From contig JAAETV010000319.1 of assembly GCA_024227975.1 (NCBI GenBank), positions 1 through 54,366 of the forward strand: DNA of 54,366 bases, written 5' to 3'. The translations under genes and the position numbers were made by a program. This document shows, one piece after another, positions 42,742-52,827 of this stretch. This DNA comes from Actinomycetes bacterium (GTDB taxonomy: Bacteria; Actinomycetota; Acidimicrobiia; Acidimicrobiales; SZUA-35). Position 1 is the stretch's first letter. The number at the start of each line of letters is the position of its first letter. Under the pieces are notes generated by a model. That model was not told the origin of the DNA, searched no databases, and saw only the letters and a list, made by a program, of their open reading frames with translations.

Positions 42742-44661
42742 GTGGATGGCGAACCCAATCGAGGTGGGCTAGCTCGACATCGCGGACGCGCCCCAGATGG
42801 CACCCGAGGACTGGCTCTGCTGCTGATTGTGCTAGCGGTTTCGAGCGCCTGTGTATCGAGTACCGATACCGGGACCCAGGATTCCTCGCTCGAGACGCTG
42901 ATCACTCTCCCGTCGAGCACTGCGGTCGAGACGACTGAGCCGGCGCCAGCCATCGAGGCCCCCAGACCGGGGGAGCTGGTGTGGATCCACGACCGGGAGC
43001 CCGCCGACCTCCACCTCGATGACCCCGACAATGGCTCCGACATTGCAGCCTGGGTTCAAGAAGGTCTACTCGAGGGCCTGTTCGGTGTTGATCAGACGAT
43101 CTCCTACTATCCCGAACTTCTGGCCCGAGAACCGGTCTTGACCGTCAACGACAACGGAACGGTTGCCATTGCCTACGAGCTACGTTCTGGCCTGAGTTGG
43201 TCCGACGGAGAGCCACTTACTGCTGATGATGTTGCTTACACCCACCGCATCATCGTCGAGGGGTGCGAAACCGAGTCTGACGGTTCGATCGTCGACGCCA
43301 CCAATGTCGGCTGCGTATACGACATGGCCAACCGGATTGGTTACGATCTGGTTACGGGCTTCGAGGTGGAAGGCCCAACCTCCTTCACCGTGAGGTTGGC
43401 CTCGTTCTTCCCCGGTTGGCGGAATCTGTACCCTCAGGTCTACGCCGAACACGCCTTTGGAGCAGAGGCAACTAGTGTCAACCGAAACCTGCGTCGCTGG
43501 CAGGGGGATGATGGTCCATTGCCCTCGTCAGGGCCTCTCGTTTTCGATCGCTGGGATCGCGGCGTCGCCTTGCGAATGGTACGAAACGAGCAATATCACG
43601 GCTCGGCGAGTCCCGATGCAATCAATGAGGGACCAGCCCATGTCGAAGCGGTACGGCTCTCCTTCGTCACCGATCGTCAAGCTCAGATCGAGCTGCTAGC
43701 CAATGGTCAAGCTCACCTGTTGATGAGCCAGCCCCACCCTGATCTGTCAGCACTCACCGAGAACCCTGGTTTTTCTGTTGCCACCAGTCCTGGTCCGCTC
43801 TATGAGCACTGGGGAATGAACCTCTTGAACCCACATCTGGCCAAGCCCGAGGTGAGAGAAGCGATCGCCTATGCCCTGGACAAGGCGAGCATCGTTGCCG
43901 AGCTCTACCAGCCCCTCGCTGGAGGGAGCCTGGCCCCCTCTGGACTTGGCAATGCCTACTGGATGCCAGGTCAGAGCGCATATGTCGATCATCAGGTGAA
44001 GTATCAGGGCAACAACGTCACCGCCGCCGCGGCCGCTCTCCGATCGGCTGACTACACCCAGGACAGTGATGGTATTTGGACTCATCCCGATGATGGGAAA
44101 CTCACCATGAGGCTGGGGACCACTGCAGGAAACGTTCTTCGAGACCAAGCTCTCGAGCTTGGTCAGCTCCAGCTGTCGGCGGCCGGAATCGACTCTCGCA
44201 TTGCCAGCGAGCCCGGTGGGCTGTTCTTGACCGAGGGACCTTTTGCTCCCGCCGCATTGGAGGCGTCTGCCTCCCAAGGGCGCTCAGGTGACTCTCGGTT
44301 GTGGGATATCGCGCAATTCGCCTGGGTTACTGGCCCATGGCCAGGAGGAGTCACTGGGATCTTTCGCAGCGGCTCCGGCAGCAACCCCTATGGCTTCGCC
44401 AATCCTGAGTTCGATGTTGCCGCCACCGAATGCGATGGACTCGCAGACGATGGGGAACGTGCCGTCTGCTACAACGACCTCGATACCTTTGTCACCACCC
44501 TCGACCATGGTGATGACGGCTTGTTCATCATCCCCTTGACCCAGCGCCCACTCTTCTATGGCTTCACCTCAAACACGGTCAGCACAGGTGCCGTTGCCCC
44601 CGGCGGCCTGCGTGGCGGGCCCCTGGTAAATGTCGTCGACTTCCAGTTTGCGACCCCATAG
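42742..44661 (+). CDS. Lipoprotein substrate-binding protein of a peptide-type ABC importer
   Basis: A 639-residue family 5 extracellular solute-binding protein. A basic N terminus and helix GLALLLIVLAVSSAC end in a lipobox cysteine at about residue 36, so it should be lipid-anchored outside the membrane. Family features include SGLSWSDGEPLTADDVAYTH, VREAIAYALDKASIVAELY and NPYGFANPEFD near the end. Several cysteines may form disulfides. GTG 42742 has GGAGGAG upstream and gives a complete signal peptide; the frame open further upstream overlaps tpiA. Ligand is unknown: oligopeptides, or others such as nickel or sugars. It precedes the two importer ATPases. Confidence 0.88.
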   Translation: MDGEPNRGGLARHRGRAPDGTRGLALLLIVLAVSSACVSSTDTGTQDSSLETLITLPSSTAVETTEPAPAIEAPRPGELVWIHDREPADLHLDDPDNGSDIAAWVQEGLLEGLFGVDQTISYYPELLAREPVLTVNDNGTVAIAYELRSGLSWSDGEPLTADDVAYTHRIIVEGCETESDGSIVDATNVGCVYDMANRIGYDLVTGFEVEGPTSFTVRLASFFPGWRNLYPQVYAEHAFGAEATSVNRNLRRWQGDDGPLPSSGPLVFDRWDRGVALRMVRNEQYHGSASPDAINEGPAHVEAVRLSFVTDRQAQIELLANGQAHLLMSQPHPDLSALTENPGFSVATSPGPLYEHWGMNLLNPHLAKPEVREAIAYALDKASIVAELYQPLAGGSLAPSGLGNAYWMPGQSAYVDHQVKYQGNNVTAAAAALRSADYTQDSDGIWTHPDDGKLTMRLGTTAGNVLRDQALELGQLQLSAAGIDSRIASEPGGLFLTEGPFAPAALEASASQGRSGDSRLWDIAQFAWVTGPWPGGVTGIFRSGSGSNPYGFANPEFDVAATECDGLADDGERAVCYNDLDTFVTTLDHGDDGLFIIPLTQRPLFYGFTSNTVSTGAVAPGGLRGGPLVNVVDFQFATP

Positions 44662-44741
44662 AGGCGTCGTCGGGGCTCGAGGCGACCGTGCGACCTGGGC
44701 AACATCAGTGTTCAGTAGGAACCGAGGCAAGGTGGGACGCT

Positions 44742-45788
44742 ATGCTTGCGGCTCATGCTCGACCCCAAGTATCGGCCGGTCAACCGGTGAGAGAGACTCA
44801 GCCCGTCATCGAAGTCTCTGACCTCACCACCAGGTTCGATACCCAGGACGGCGTGGTACACGCTGTGAATGGTGTCAGCTTCGAACTTCGACCAGGCGAG
44901 TTCCTCGGTGTTGTTGGCGAAAGCGGCTCTGGGAAGAGCGTCACGATGATGTCGCTGCTGAAGCTCATCCCGATGCCGCCCGGAGAGATCGTGGCTGGCT
45001 CGGCCACCTTCGAGGAGCAGGATCTGCTCTCGCTCGATCTCGCCGAGCTACGCACAGTCAGAGGCGGCAAGATCGGCTTCATCTTCCAGGATCCAATGAC
45101 CTCGCTCAACCCAGTGTTGACTATCGGTCGTCAGATCACAGAATCAATTCGGCTTCATACCGGAGCGACAGCCAAGGATGCCAATGCGACAGCTACCGAA
45201 TTGCTCGAGCTCGTTGGCATCCCAGACGCCACGGAGCGGCTCAAGGCATATCCCCACGAGTTGTCAGGGGGGATGCGCCAACGGGTGATGATCGCCATTG
45301 CCCTTTCGTGCAAGCCCAAGGTGATCATCGCTGATGAGCCAACGACGGCTCTCGATGTGACCATCCAGGCTCAGATCATCGAGATCGTGAAGGACCTGCG
45401 GGAGCAACTTGGCACTGCGGTGATCTGGATCACGCATGACCTCGGGGTTGTTGCTGGCCTCGCCGATCGGGTGATCGTCATGTACGGCGGCCAGGTGGTG
45501 GAAGAGGCTCAGGTGAGAGATCTCTACCAGCGGCCAAGGCACCCGTACACCCAAGGACTGTTGAAGTCGATACCTCGGCTTGACCAGAAGGGTCACGAAC
45601 TGGTCAACATCAAGGGCCAACCCCCGAGCCTCTCGAGCGCCCCGACCAGCTGCTCGTTCGAACCTCGCTGTGAGCACGCCCACGACCGCTGTGGAGCCGA
45701 GCTGCCGACCCTTCGCCAGATCGGCCCCGAGCACCGAGTTGCCTGCTGGTGGGACACCGAGAACGAGAGGTCGATCGATGACGACTGA
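44742..45788 (+). CDS. oppD: Peptide-type ABC importer ATPase, OppD/DppD-like
   Basis: A 348-residue ABC ATPase. Walker A is [19 protein letters not shown]-loop [13 protein letters not shown], signature [17 protein letters not shown], Walker [15 protein letters not shown] and switch H in WITHDLGVV. The C-terminal oligopeptide domain has the cysteine cluster [14 protein letters not shown], which may hold Fe-S as in DppD. It powers uptake with the OppF-like partner and the OppB/OppC permeases downstream. ATG 44742 is used because GGTGGG lies 6 bases upstream; GTG 44787 is an alternative closer to the domain start. It overlaps oppF by 11 bases. Confidence 0.93.
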   Translation: MLAAHARPQVSAGQPVRETQPVIEVSDLTTRFDTQDGVVHAVNGVSFELRPGEFLGVVGESGSGKSVTMMSLLKLIPMPPGEIVAGSATFEEQDLLSLDLAELRTVRGGKIGFIFQDPMTSLNPVLTIGRQITESIRLHTGATAKDANATATELLELVGIPDATERLKAYPHELSGGMRQRVMIAIALSCKPKVIIADEPTTALDVTIQAQIIEIVKDLREQLGTAVIWITHDLGVVAGLADRVIVMYGGQVVEEAQVRDLYQRPRHPYTQGLLKSIPRLDQKGHELVNIKGQPPSLSSAPTSCSFEPRCEHAHDRCGAELPTLRQIGPEHRVACWWDTENERSIDDD

Positions 45789-46830
45789 GACCGACGCCGA
45801 GCCAAGGACTCCCACCGATTCCGGGCTACTACCTGAGCGGGAGGTGCTCGTCAGCGTCAAGGGCTTGAAGAAGCACTTCCCGATCATGAAGGGTTTGTTC
45901 AGACACCAGGTCGGCGCCGTCCGGGCCCTCGACGGCGTCAGCTTCGACATCTATCGGGGTGAGACCCTCGGGCTGGTCGGGGAGAGCGGTTCGGGAAAGT
46001 CAACCGCAGGGCGGGTCATGCTCCAGCTCGACCATGCCACCGAAGGCACCGTCACGTTCGGAGGGGAGGATCTCACCTCGATCCCGCGAGAGCAGGTCCG
46101 CAAGCTCCGGCCCCGGATGCAGATGGTGTTCCAGGACCCGCATGCGTCGCTGAACCCGCGGATGACGGTTGCATCGATCATCGGCGAGCCACTCAGGGAG
46201 CACAAGATTGTGCGCGGTGCAGCTCGCCAAGAACGGGTTGAGGAACTCCTCAGCGTCGTTGGTCTCGACCCATCCCACGCCAATCGGTACCCCCACGAGT
46301 TCTCGGGGGGGCAGCGTCAAAGGATTGGGATTGCCCGGGCCATCGCCCTCACCCCGGACTTCATCGTGTGTGACGAACCGATTGCAGCTCTCGATGTCTC
46401 GATCCAAGCCCAGGTTGTCAATCTCTTGGAGCAGCTGCAGGACGACCTCGACCTGACCTATCTATTCATATCCCACGACCTGAGCATGGTTCGCCATATC
46501 GCTGATCGGGTGGCTGTCCTGTACCTGGGCAACCTGGTGGAGTTGGCAGCGGTCGATGCCCTGTATGAGAACCCGAAGCATCCGTACACCCAGGCATTAC
46601 ATTCAGCCGTGCCGGTACCCGATCCTGTCGTCGAGGCATCCCGCAGTCGCGTAATCCTCCAAGGAGATATCCCTAGCCCGGCAAACCCACCCCCTGGTTG
46701 TGTATTCAACACCAGGTGCCCGATCGCCGAGGACCGGTGCCGGCAAGAGGTTCCGGAGTGGCGCCAGCAGGCAGAAGGACACTGGGTCGCCTGTCACCTG
46801 GCGGATGGCAGTGGTGCGTCGACGATGTGA
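45778..46830 (+). CDS. oppF: Peptide-type ABC importer ATPase, OppF/DppF-like
   Basis: A 350-residue ABC ATPase paired with OppD. Walker A is [20 protein letters not shown]-loop [18 protein letters not shown], signature [17 protein letters not shown], Walker [15 protein letters not shown] and switch [10 protein letters not shown]. The C-terminal domain keeps the cysteines [14 protein letters not shown]. The N-terminal residues [17 protein letters not shown] fit the OppF subfamily, which starts with a longer loop before the P-loop. ATG 45778 overlaps the oppD stop, so the ATPases are made in a fixed ratio. A 94-base gap leads to the second binding protein. Confidence 0.93.
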   Translation: MTTETDAEPRTPTDSGLLPEREVLVSVKGLKKHFPIMKGLFRHQVGAVRALDGVSFDIYRGETLGLVGESGSGKSTAGRVMLQLDHATEGTVTFGGEDLTSIPREQVRKLRPRMQMVFQDPHASLNPRMTVASIIGEPLREHKIVRGAARQERVEELLSVVGLDPSHANRYPHEFSGGQRQRIGIARAIALTPDFIVCDEPIAALDVSIQAQVVNLLEQLQDDLDLTYLFISHDLSMVRHIADRVAVLYLGNLVELAAVDALYENPKHPYTQALHSAVPVPDPVVEASRSRVILQGDIPSPANPPPGCVFNTRCPIAEDRCRQEVPEWRQQAEGHWVACHLADGSGASTM

Positions 46831-46924
46831 CGATAATCGCAATGGCGGACGCGACCACCTTACATTGCTAGGCTGCATCAACCATCCACAAGCCGGACGA
46901 CCCGGCCCGAGAGGAGAGAGACGC

Positions 46925-48739
46925 ATGAGGAAACTCCTTGCGCTGTTGGCGGCGCTAGCACTTTTGGCAGCTGCCTGCGGGAGCGACGATCCGGAAGAGA
47001 CCACCGGGGACGACGACACGACGGCCGAGACCACCGATGATGGTGATACGACCGAGACGACCGCAGCCGAAGAAGCACCGGAGGGCGCCGAAGCCGGCTC
47101 AGGTGGCGATCTGTTGCTACTCCAGTGGCAGGCCCCTTCACAGGCCAATGGCCTGCTTTCGTCGGGAACCAAGGACGCTCTGGCGAGCTCGCTCGTCAAT
47201 GAGCCGCTGGCCAAGTACGACCCGGACGGCGTCCTTGTCCCATCGCTGGTAGCCGAGATCCCGACCGTGGAGAATGGTGGCGTAGCCGAAGACTTCATGT
47301 CGATCACATGGACCCTGCTCGACGATGTGGTGTGGTCGGACGGATCCCCGTTCACCTCAGACGACGTCGTGTTCACCTGGGAGTACTGTGCTGATGAGTT
47401 GACCGGCTGTTCGGCTGACTTCACCACGGTTGACACCGTCGTTGCCGACGGTGACTACGCGGTGACAATCAACTTCACCGATCCACTCCCGTACCCGTAC
47501 CAGGATTTTGTCGGCTATCTAGAGCCGGTCATCCAGCGGGCCCAGTTCGCTGACTGTGTCGGTGAAGGGGCGAGCGCCTGTACCGACGAGAACTTCGCTC
47601 CAGTGGGAACGGGTCCGTATATGGTCACGGAGCTTCGTCCTGAGGACACGGTGGCCTATGCCTTCAACCCCAACTACCGGGGTGCCTCCGAGGGCAAGCC
47701 ATTCTTCGGCACCGTCACCATCAAGGGTGGCGGCGACGCTGAGGCTTCGGCCCGTTCGGTGCTGGAGATCGGCGAGGCCGACTACGCATGGAACCTGCAG
47801 GTTGCTCCGGAAATCCTCGGGCCCATGGAAGATGCTGGCAATGGTCGAGTCGTGACATCGTTCACGGCCAACGTCGAGCACATCAACCTGAACCAGACCG
47901 ACCCCGACGGCGCAGAGCCATCGGAGTACAAGGAAGATGGTTCGAACAATCACCCGATCTTCTTCGACAACTTCGAGTTCGCCAAGGCCTTGTCGATGGC
48001 GATTGACCGGGATGCCCTGGTCCAAGTCGGCTACGGTCCGACCGGTACCCCGACCTGCACCCTGTGGCCGGTTGGCGACCAGCGTTCGACCACCCACGAT
48101 TGGTGTCTGACCCGTGACGTCGAAGGGGCCAACGCCATCCTCGACGATCTGGGCTATGTCGACAGTGATGACGACGGTGTGCGCGAGTTCACCGATGGCA
48201 CTCCACTGGAGTTCGACTATGTCACCTCGACCAATGCGGTGCGTCAGTCGAATCAGGACATCGTCAAGGCCAATTGGGAAGAGATCGGTGTCGTTGCCAA
48301 CATGAGCAACGAGGACGCCAGCCTCTTCTTCGATGGTACGAGCGCCAGCGATGCCTCGATCTGGAAGTTCTTCTCCCCGATGGAGATGTTCACCAACGGC
48401 TCAGTGGCACCTGACCCAGTCGGGTACTTCAACAGCTGGATCCTCGATGAGATCCCGACGGCCGCTCTCGGTTGGCCATCGTCGGGCAACATCCCTCGCA
48501 TGCAGTCCGAGGAGTTCGACGAGGTGTGGGCCACGGCTTCACAGACGTCGAGTTCCGATCCCGCATACATCGGTCTTGTCCAGCAACTGCAGGACATCCA
48601 GATTGAGACCGGCGCCATCATCCCGCTGATCCACCGGGGCAACGTGTCCGGTATCAGCAACTCGATCGAGGGCTACGGAGATCCCAACGGTTGGGACTCG
48701 GAGTACTGGAATATCCAGGATTGGTTCCGAGCTGAGTAA
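46925..48739 (+). CDS. Lipoprotein substrate-binding protein (family 5)
   Basis: A 604-residue extracellular binding protein. The signal RKLLALLAALALLAAAC is a clear lipobox with cysteine at residue 18, followed by a Thr/Asp/Glu-rich linker of about 45 residues typical of actinobacterial lipoproteins. Family 5 features include DVVWSDGSPFTSDDVVFTW, YAFNPNYRGASEGKPFF and FAKALSMAIDRDALVQVGY. GGAGAG precedes ATG 46925. It is the second binding protein of this locus and lies directly before the permeases, so is the most likely main partner of the importer. The ligand is unknown; five to six residues of substrate pocket cannot be read from sequence. Confidence 0.92.
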   Translation: MRKLLALLAALALLAAACGSDDPEETTGDDDTTAETTDDGDTTETTAAEEAPEGAEAGSGGDLLLLQWQAPSQANGLLSSGTKDALASSLVNEPLAKYDPDGVLVPSLVAEIPTVENGGVAEDFMSITWTLLDDVVWSDGSPFTSDDVVFTWEYCADELTGCSADFTTVDTVVADGDYAVTINFTDPLPYPYQDFVGYLEPVIQRAQFADCVGEGASACTDENFAPVGTGPYMVTELRPEDTVAYAFNPNYRGASEGKPFFGTVTIKGGGDAEASARSVLEIGEADYAWNLQVAPEILGPMEDAGNGRVVTSFTANVEHINLNQTDPDGAEPSEYKEDGSNNHPIFFDNFEFAKALSMAIDRDALVQVGYGPTGTPTCTLWPVGDQRSTTHDWCLTRDVEGANAILDDLGYVDSDDDGVREFTDGTPLEFDYVTSTNAVRQSNQDIVKANWEEIGVVANMSNEDASLFFDGTSASDASIWKFFSPMEMFTNGSVAPDPVGYFNSWILDEIPTAALGWPSSGNIPRMQSEEFDEVWATASQTSSSDPAYIGLVQQLQDIQIETGAIIPLIHRGNVSGISNSIEGYGDPNGWDSEYWNIQDWFRAE

Positions 48740-48772
48740 TCAGCTCTACTAGGTAGCGAAACCTGAATACTA

Positions 48773-48810
48773 CGGAGTGTGCCCCTCGGGTTACCTGGGG
48801 GCGCACTCCG
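48773..48810 (+). promoter_or_regulatory. Hairpin between binding protein and permease genes
   Basis: A 13-bp stem with one G-T pair, CGGAGTGTGCCCC (48773-48785) with GGGGCGCACTCCG (48798-48810), loop of 12 bases, and no T run after it. Such a structure between a binding-protein gene and its permeases could stabilise the upstream mRNA or attenuate read-through, giving more binding protein than permease. Confidence 0.6.
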
Positions 48811-48847
48811 CTATCTGGAGCGAGTATGAAAGAACAGCGGTAGGCGC

Positions 48848-49867
48848 ATGGGTCGATACGTCATCAGGCGAGTGTTCTTCGCCGTACCAACCCTCGTGTT
48901 GATCGGCCTGATCATCTTCACCATCCTCGATCTGGCTCCAGGTGATCCGACCGGCCAGCTTCCGCTGACCCTTCCGGCCGAGGTCAGAGAGCAGATTCGA
49001 GATTCGCTAGGGCTCAACGACCCGTTCCTCCTCAAGTGGCTGAAGTGGAACCAGCTCATGTTCATCAACGAGCCCCTCCACTTCATGGACTCCGTCTTCG
49101 ATATCTGTATCGGCGATTGCGAAGCGAGACCTCGCGTAATCTCATGGTCATCGCGGTCGCCGGCTATGGACACCATCTACGAGCGCCTTCCTCAGACTCT
49201 GTGGGTCCTTGGTCTGGCCTTCCTGCTGGGCACGGTGCTTGCCATCCCGGTCGGGGTGATGTCGGCCTACAAGCAGTACTCGGCGTTTGACAACATAGGC
49301 ACGTTCATAACCATGGTCGGCTACTCAGTGCCGACCTTCTTCACCGGCCTATTGTCGATTGTGATCTTCAGCGTCTGGCTTGGCTGGTTCCCGTCGTTCT
49401 ACACGACGACCCATGATGTCGACTTCACCTCCTGGAGCAGCATCTGGTTCCAGATCAAGCAGTTGATCATGCCAGTCGCCGTGCTCACGCTGTTCAACGC
49501 CGCAGTGCTCAGCCGGTTCACGCGAGCTTCGGTTCTGGATAATCTCAATGAGGACTATGTGAGGACGGCCCGATCGAAAGGGCTGAGCGAGACCAAGGTC
49601 GTGAGCATCCATGTCTTGCGGAACAGTCTGATCCCTGTCGTCACCCTGATAGCGCTTTCCATTCCCGGCATCTTCTCTGGGGCCATCATCACGGAGCAGA
49701 TCTTCCGCATCAATGGGTTGGGCCAGCTCCTGATCGTGTCGATCGGCCAGGGTGACCTACCGATGGTCCAGACGCTGACCTTCATTTTCGCCTTCCTGTT
49801 TGTCGCATTCAATCTCGTGGCCGACGTGATGTACGGATTCCTGGATCCGCGGATCCGCTACGACTGA
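48848..49867 (+). CDS. oppB: Peptide-type ABC importer permease, OppB/DppB-like
   Basis: A 339-residue membrane permease with about six helices. The N terminus GRYVIRRVFFAVPTLVLIGL and LDLAPGDPTGQL are standard for DppB, followed by an exported loop (about 45-115) with two cysteines (CIGDC). The core helices run from LGLAFLLGTVLAIPVGVMS to the C terminus, and the ATPase-contact EAA loop is DYVRTARSKGLSETKVVSIH. It forms the channel with OppC. ATG 48848 follows the intergenic hairpin. The end FLDPRIRYD is canonical. It is 5 bases before oppC. Confidence 0.94.
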   Translation: MGRYVIRRVFFAVPTLVLIGLIIFTILDLAPGDPTGQLPLTLPAEVREQIRDSLGLNDPFLLKWLKWNQLMFINEPLHFMDSVFDICIGDCEARPRVISWSSRSPAMDTIYERLPQTLWVLGLAFLLGTVLAIPVGVMSAYKQYSAFDNIGTFITMVGYSVPTFFTGLLSIVIFSVWLGWFPSFYTTTHDVDFTSWSSIWFQIKQLIMPVAVLTLFNAAVLSRFTRASVLDNLNEDYVRTARSKGLSETKVVSIHVLRNSLIPVVTLIALSIPGIFSGAIITEQIFRINGLGQLLIVSIGQGDLPMVQTLTFIFAFLFVAFNLVADVMYGFLDPRIRYD

Positions 49868-49872
49868 GAACG

Positions 49873-50841
49873 GTGGACGACATGGAAACCATGGAAACGC
49901 CAGATGAAGAGGTGCTACAGGAGGGCCCGGCGCCGGCTGATGGGGCCGAGACCATGGGTCGCCACCGCTCCCTTCGCTCCGATGTGTGGCGGCAGTTCAG
50001 GCGCCACAAGGGCGCCCTCGTCGGCCTGGTCGTCTTGACGATCGTCGTCATTGGCAGCTACATCGGCCCGTTCGTCTACCCTCTGGACCCGTTCGCCATT
50101 GATGTGGATGCGGCCAATCAGACGCCATCGCTGGGTCATCCGATGGGTACGGACAACCTGGGCCGAGATGTGATGGCCCGGGTATTGGTCGGGGGCCGGA
50201 TCTCGCTGTCGGTCGGCTTTGCCGCCATGCTCGTCGGTGTATTCCTCGGAACCGCAGTCGGGGTATTGGCGGGCTTCTTCCGCTGGCTCGATGGCCCGCT
50301 CATGCGGCTCACTGACCTCTTCCTCTCTTTGCCACTCCTGCCCCTGCTCCTGGTTGTCATCATGCTCTTCCGGGAACCTCTGAAGGACTCTCTCGGCCCG
50401 AGCCTTGGCATCTTCCTACTCGTGGTGTTCATTATCGGCGCAACCTCGTGGATGCAGACAGCCAGGGTCGTGCGGGGTGACGTTCTGGCCATCAAGGAGG
50501 AGGAGTTCGTGCTGGCGGCCCGCAGCATCGGCACCAAGCAACGTCGGCTCATGACCCGTCACATCGTGCCGAACGTCCTCAGCCCGGTCATCGTCGCCGC
50601 GTCATTAGGCATCGCAGTTGCCATCCTGACCGAATCAGCGCTGTCGTTCCTCGGTCTCGGATTCCCGGCTGACTTCCCTACGTGGGGCCGGCTTTTGTTC
50701 GACGCCAAGGATTACATCACCATCAATCCAATGCGAGTCATTTGGCCCGGACTCCTGATCTCGGCCACCGTGATGAGTGTCAACTTCATTGGTGACGGCC
50801 TCCGCGACGCCCTAGATCCAAAGCTCCGGAGCAAGGGCTAG
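49873..50841 (+). CDS. oppC: Peptide-type ABC importer permease, OppC/DppC-like
   Basis: A 322-residue permease. An acidic N-terminal tail (about 1-30) leads to VWRQFRRHKGALVGLVVLT, the typical first helix, and HPMGTDNLGRDVMARVLVG, the DppC signature. The EAA loop is EEEFVLAARSIGTKQRRLMT, and the last helices include ALSFLGLGFPADFPTWGRLL and the C-terminal DALDPKLRSKG. All parts are intact. GTG 49873 is the first start after oppB; ATG 49882 is an alternative. It is the last gene of the importer operon, followed by secG after 95 bases. Confidence 0.94.
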   Translation: MDDMETMETPDEEVLQEGPAPADGAETMGRHRSLRSDVWRQFRRHKGALVGLVVLTIVVIGSYIGPFVYPLDPFAIDVDAANQTPSLGHPMGTDNLGRDVMARVLVGGRISLSVGFAAMLVGVFLGTAVGVLAGFFRWLDGPLMRLTDLFLSLPLLPLLLVVIMLFREPLKDSLGPSLGIFLLVVFIIGATSWMQTARVVRGDVLAIKEEEFVLAARSIGTKQRRLMTRHIVPNVLSPVIVAASLGIAVAILTESALSFLGLGFPADFPTWGRLLFDAKDYITINPMRVIWPGLLISATVMSVNFIGDGLRDALDPKLRSKG

Positions 50842-50936
50842 CCGGACTTTCATCTGCCTCGCAGCTCTGGCATCGGTGTCGGCTCAGGGGGCCGCTAGCC
50901 TGAGTGGGTCACTCATTCAGGAGAGCAACACCCATC

Positions 50937-51170
50937 ATGGTCCTAGCACTGGGAATACTGTACGTGGTCATCGGGGCCGTCACCGTGGGATTGGTGTTGT
51001 TGCACAGCGGGCGAGGTGGTGGACTCTCCGACATGTTCGGCGGAGGACTAGGGGCTGCCGCAGCCGGTTCGACCTCGATGGAGCGAAACCTTGACCGGCT
51101 CACCATCATCATGGGGCTGGTCTTCGCCTTCCTGACGGTGATTCTGGCCTTCATGATCGACTCTCCCTAG
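50937..51170 (+). CDS. secG: Preprotein translocase subunit SecG
   Basis: A 77-residue accessory subunit of the SecYEG export channel. Two membrane helices (about 3-23, LALGILYVVIGAVTVGLVLL, and 55-75, LTIIMGLVFAFLTVILAFMI) flank the family's glycine-rich loop HSGRGGGLSDMFGGGLG. ATG 50937 gives the standard N terminus; AGGAGAG is about 11 bases upstream. The gene usually follows tpiA directly in Actinobacteria. Its position here, after the transporter operon, suggests that operon was inserted into the older tpiA-secG junction. Confidence 0.93.
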   Translation: MVLALGILYVVIGAVTVGLVLLHSGRGGGLSDMFGGGLGAAAAGSTSMERNLDRLTIIMGLVFAFLTVILAFMIDSP

Positions 51171-51248
51171 AGCTCGAAGGGTCCTCCGGCCCGGCCTCTG
51201 GCTCCTTCGATCCCCTCATCAGCTGCCCCCTGAGGCCGATGGTGAGAG

Positions 51249-52802
51249 GTGAATCGGGTTCTGCTGTACAGCGCTTTCGCGCTCGGACTTGCTATCGCAG
51301 CCTGTGCAGCGCCGGCTCGTCCATCGGCAGACTGGACTGGGCCGACGGGTACTGGCGGCGAAACCGATCATGGCGAGGTTGGTCACGACAACGGCCCCGA
51401 GGGGTTGGCCTTCGATGGCTCCGGGCTCGACCTCGCTTCGCTCCGCTTGTCATTGCCTCGACCGGTATCGTTTCTACCCGCTGAGGTGGCCTTGGCTGAC
51501 CAGTCGGCCGTGATAGTGAGCGACCTGCTCTACGACGGTTTGACCGAGGCGGTGGGGCTGGAGGGCAGGCTGCGGCCGGGCTTGGCCGAGACCTGGTCTG
51601 CGAATGAGGACTTCACCCAGTGGTGGTTCTCGCTCGACGATCGCCGGATCGAAGGGGCCCGAGTTGTCGAGTACTTCGACCAGCTCCTCGATGAGCGAGC
51701 CAACCCTGCCATCGCTCCCCTCCTGGTTGATGTGGTGGCGGTCGAGGCCGTCGGCGCCGCTGAAGTCCGATTTGAGCTGGCTGCTCCCAACGCAGGCTTT
51801 GCCTGGCTGATGAGCGGAGTCGGGTTGTCGATGGTCGGTGTAGACGGCGCCCCTACTGGTCGATACGCCATAGAGACCAGCGATATCGATCAGCTGGTGC
51901 TGGTGCCTGACGAGGACTCGGCCAATTGGCCGACAATTGAGGTCCATTGGGCCGAGAATGACAATGACGCCTACGAGATGCTCACGTTGGGGTTCGTCGA
52001 CGGAGCGGCTGCCCCGGCAGCTTCCTTGGACGATGCCAAGAGCCGATTCGGATTCGTTGCTGCGGCCAGGTCGATCAGCCGCTTCTACGGCATCGACGCT
52101 GACTCGCCCCCTCTTGTCGATGAGCGAGCAGTTGAGGCTGTGCTCCACGCGGTGGACCGCGACGGGGCCGTCGGATCGACGGCCTTTGCTGTCGATGGTC
52201 CTGTTGCGCCGTCGATGGCCGGCTACGGAGCTGGTGGTTGCGCCAGTGCCTGTGACTATCAGCCAGACCTGGCGGCCCGCTTGGTCGCTGACATGCAAAG
52301 CAGCGTTGAGGCTGATGGTGGGGGCGCGGCGCCAGGATCTTCGAGCCTCAGCATCGCCTACTCCGGCGATGAGAAGCAGGCAACAGCTGAGGCGATCGCT
52401 GGTGACCTGGAGGCGGCGGGATTCGCCGTCACCCTGGAAGCCAAGACACCCTCCGAGCTGGCCGAGGCCGTCGCCACCGGCTCGGCCGATCTCTTCGCTC
52501 TCGGCTGGCTGGCCGGAGCGGGCTCGATCGACGCTGTCATCCCCCAGCTGTTCGCATCTGATTCGCCTACCAATCTGCTCGGGTTCGATTCGGCCGAGGT
52601 CGATGATCTGATTGCCCGAGCAGCCATGACCGCCGACGATACAGCCCGCTGGAGACTGCTGATCGAGGCCCAACGGCTAGCCATGAACGAGGGGCACATA
52701 CTCCCCTTGGCCGTCGCCAAGAGCCAGCTGGTAGTGGCCCCCCAGGCGTCGGCTCTCATCGTCCGAGCCGATGGATCGATTGACATCGAAGCCAGCCAAT
52801 AG
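51249..52802 (+). CDS. Diverged lipoprotein binding protein related to family 5
   Basis: A 517-residue exported lipoprotein. The signal NRVLLYSAFALGLAIAAC ends at a lipobox cysteine (about residue 19), followed by a Gly/Thr/His-rich linker. The overall plan follows family 5 binding proteins: SDLLYDGLTEAVGLEGRLRP, GLAETWSANEDFTQWWFSLD, then VEAVLHAVDRDGAVGS and NLLGFDSAEVDDLIARAAM. It is shorter than its two relatives in this window and lacks several loops, so ligand or partner may differ. GTG 51249 starts a complete signal peptide. It is alone between secG and tRNA-Leu, so it probably shares the importer upstream or acts as a sensor. Confidence 0.75.
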   Translation: MNRVLLYSAFALGLAIAACAAPARPSADWTGPTGTGGETDHGEVGHDNGPEGLAFDGSGLDLASLRLSLPRPVSFLPAEVALADQSAVIVSDLLYDGLTEAVGLEGRLRPGLAETWSANEDFTQWWFSLDDRRIEGARVVEYFDQLLDERANPAIAPLLVDVVAVEAVGAAEVRFELAAPNAGFAWLMSGVGLSMVGVDGAPTGRYAIETSDIDQLVLVPDEDSANWPTIEVHWAENDNDAYEMLTLGFVDGAAAPAASLDDAKSRFGFVAAARSISRFYGIDADSPPLVDERAVEAVLHAVDRDGAVGSTAFAVDGPVAPSMAGYGAGGCASACDYQPDLAARLVADMQSSVEADGGGAAPGSSSLSIAYSGDEKQATAEAIAGDLEAAGFAVTLEAKTPSELAEAVATGSADLFALGWLAGAGSIDAVIPQLFASDSPTNLLGFDSAEVDDLIARAAMTADDTARWRLLIEAQRLAMNEGHILPLAVAKSQLVVAPQASALIVRADGSIDIEASQ

Positions 52803-52827
52803 CCACCGGTCGTCGGCCAATTGTTGA

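Noticed and set aside
51474..52673. 399-codon minus-strand frame
   Set aside because: It is antisense to the third binding protein, which has a signal peptide and family features.
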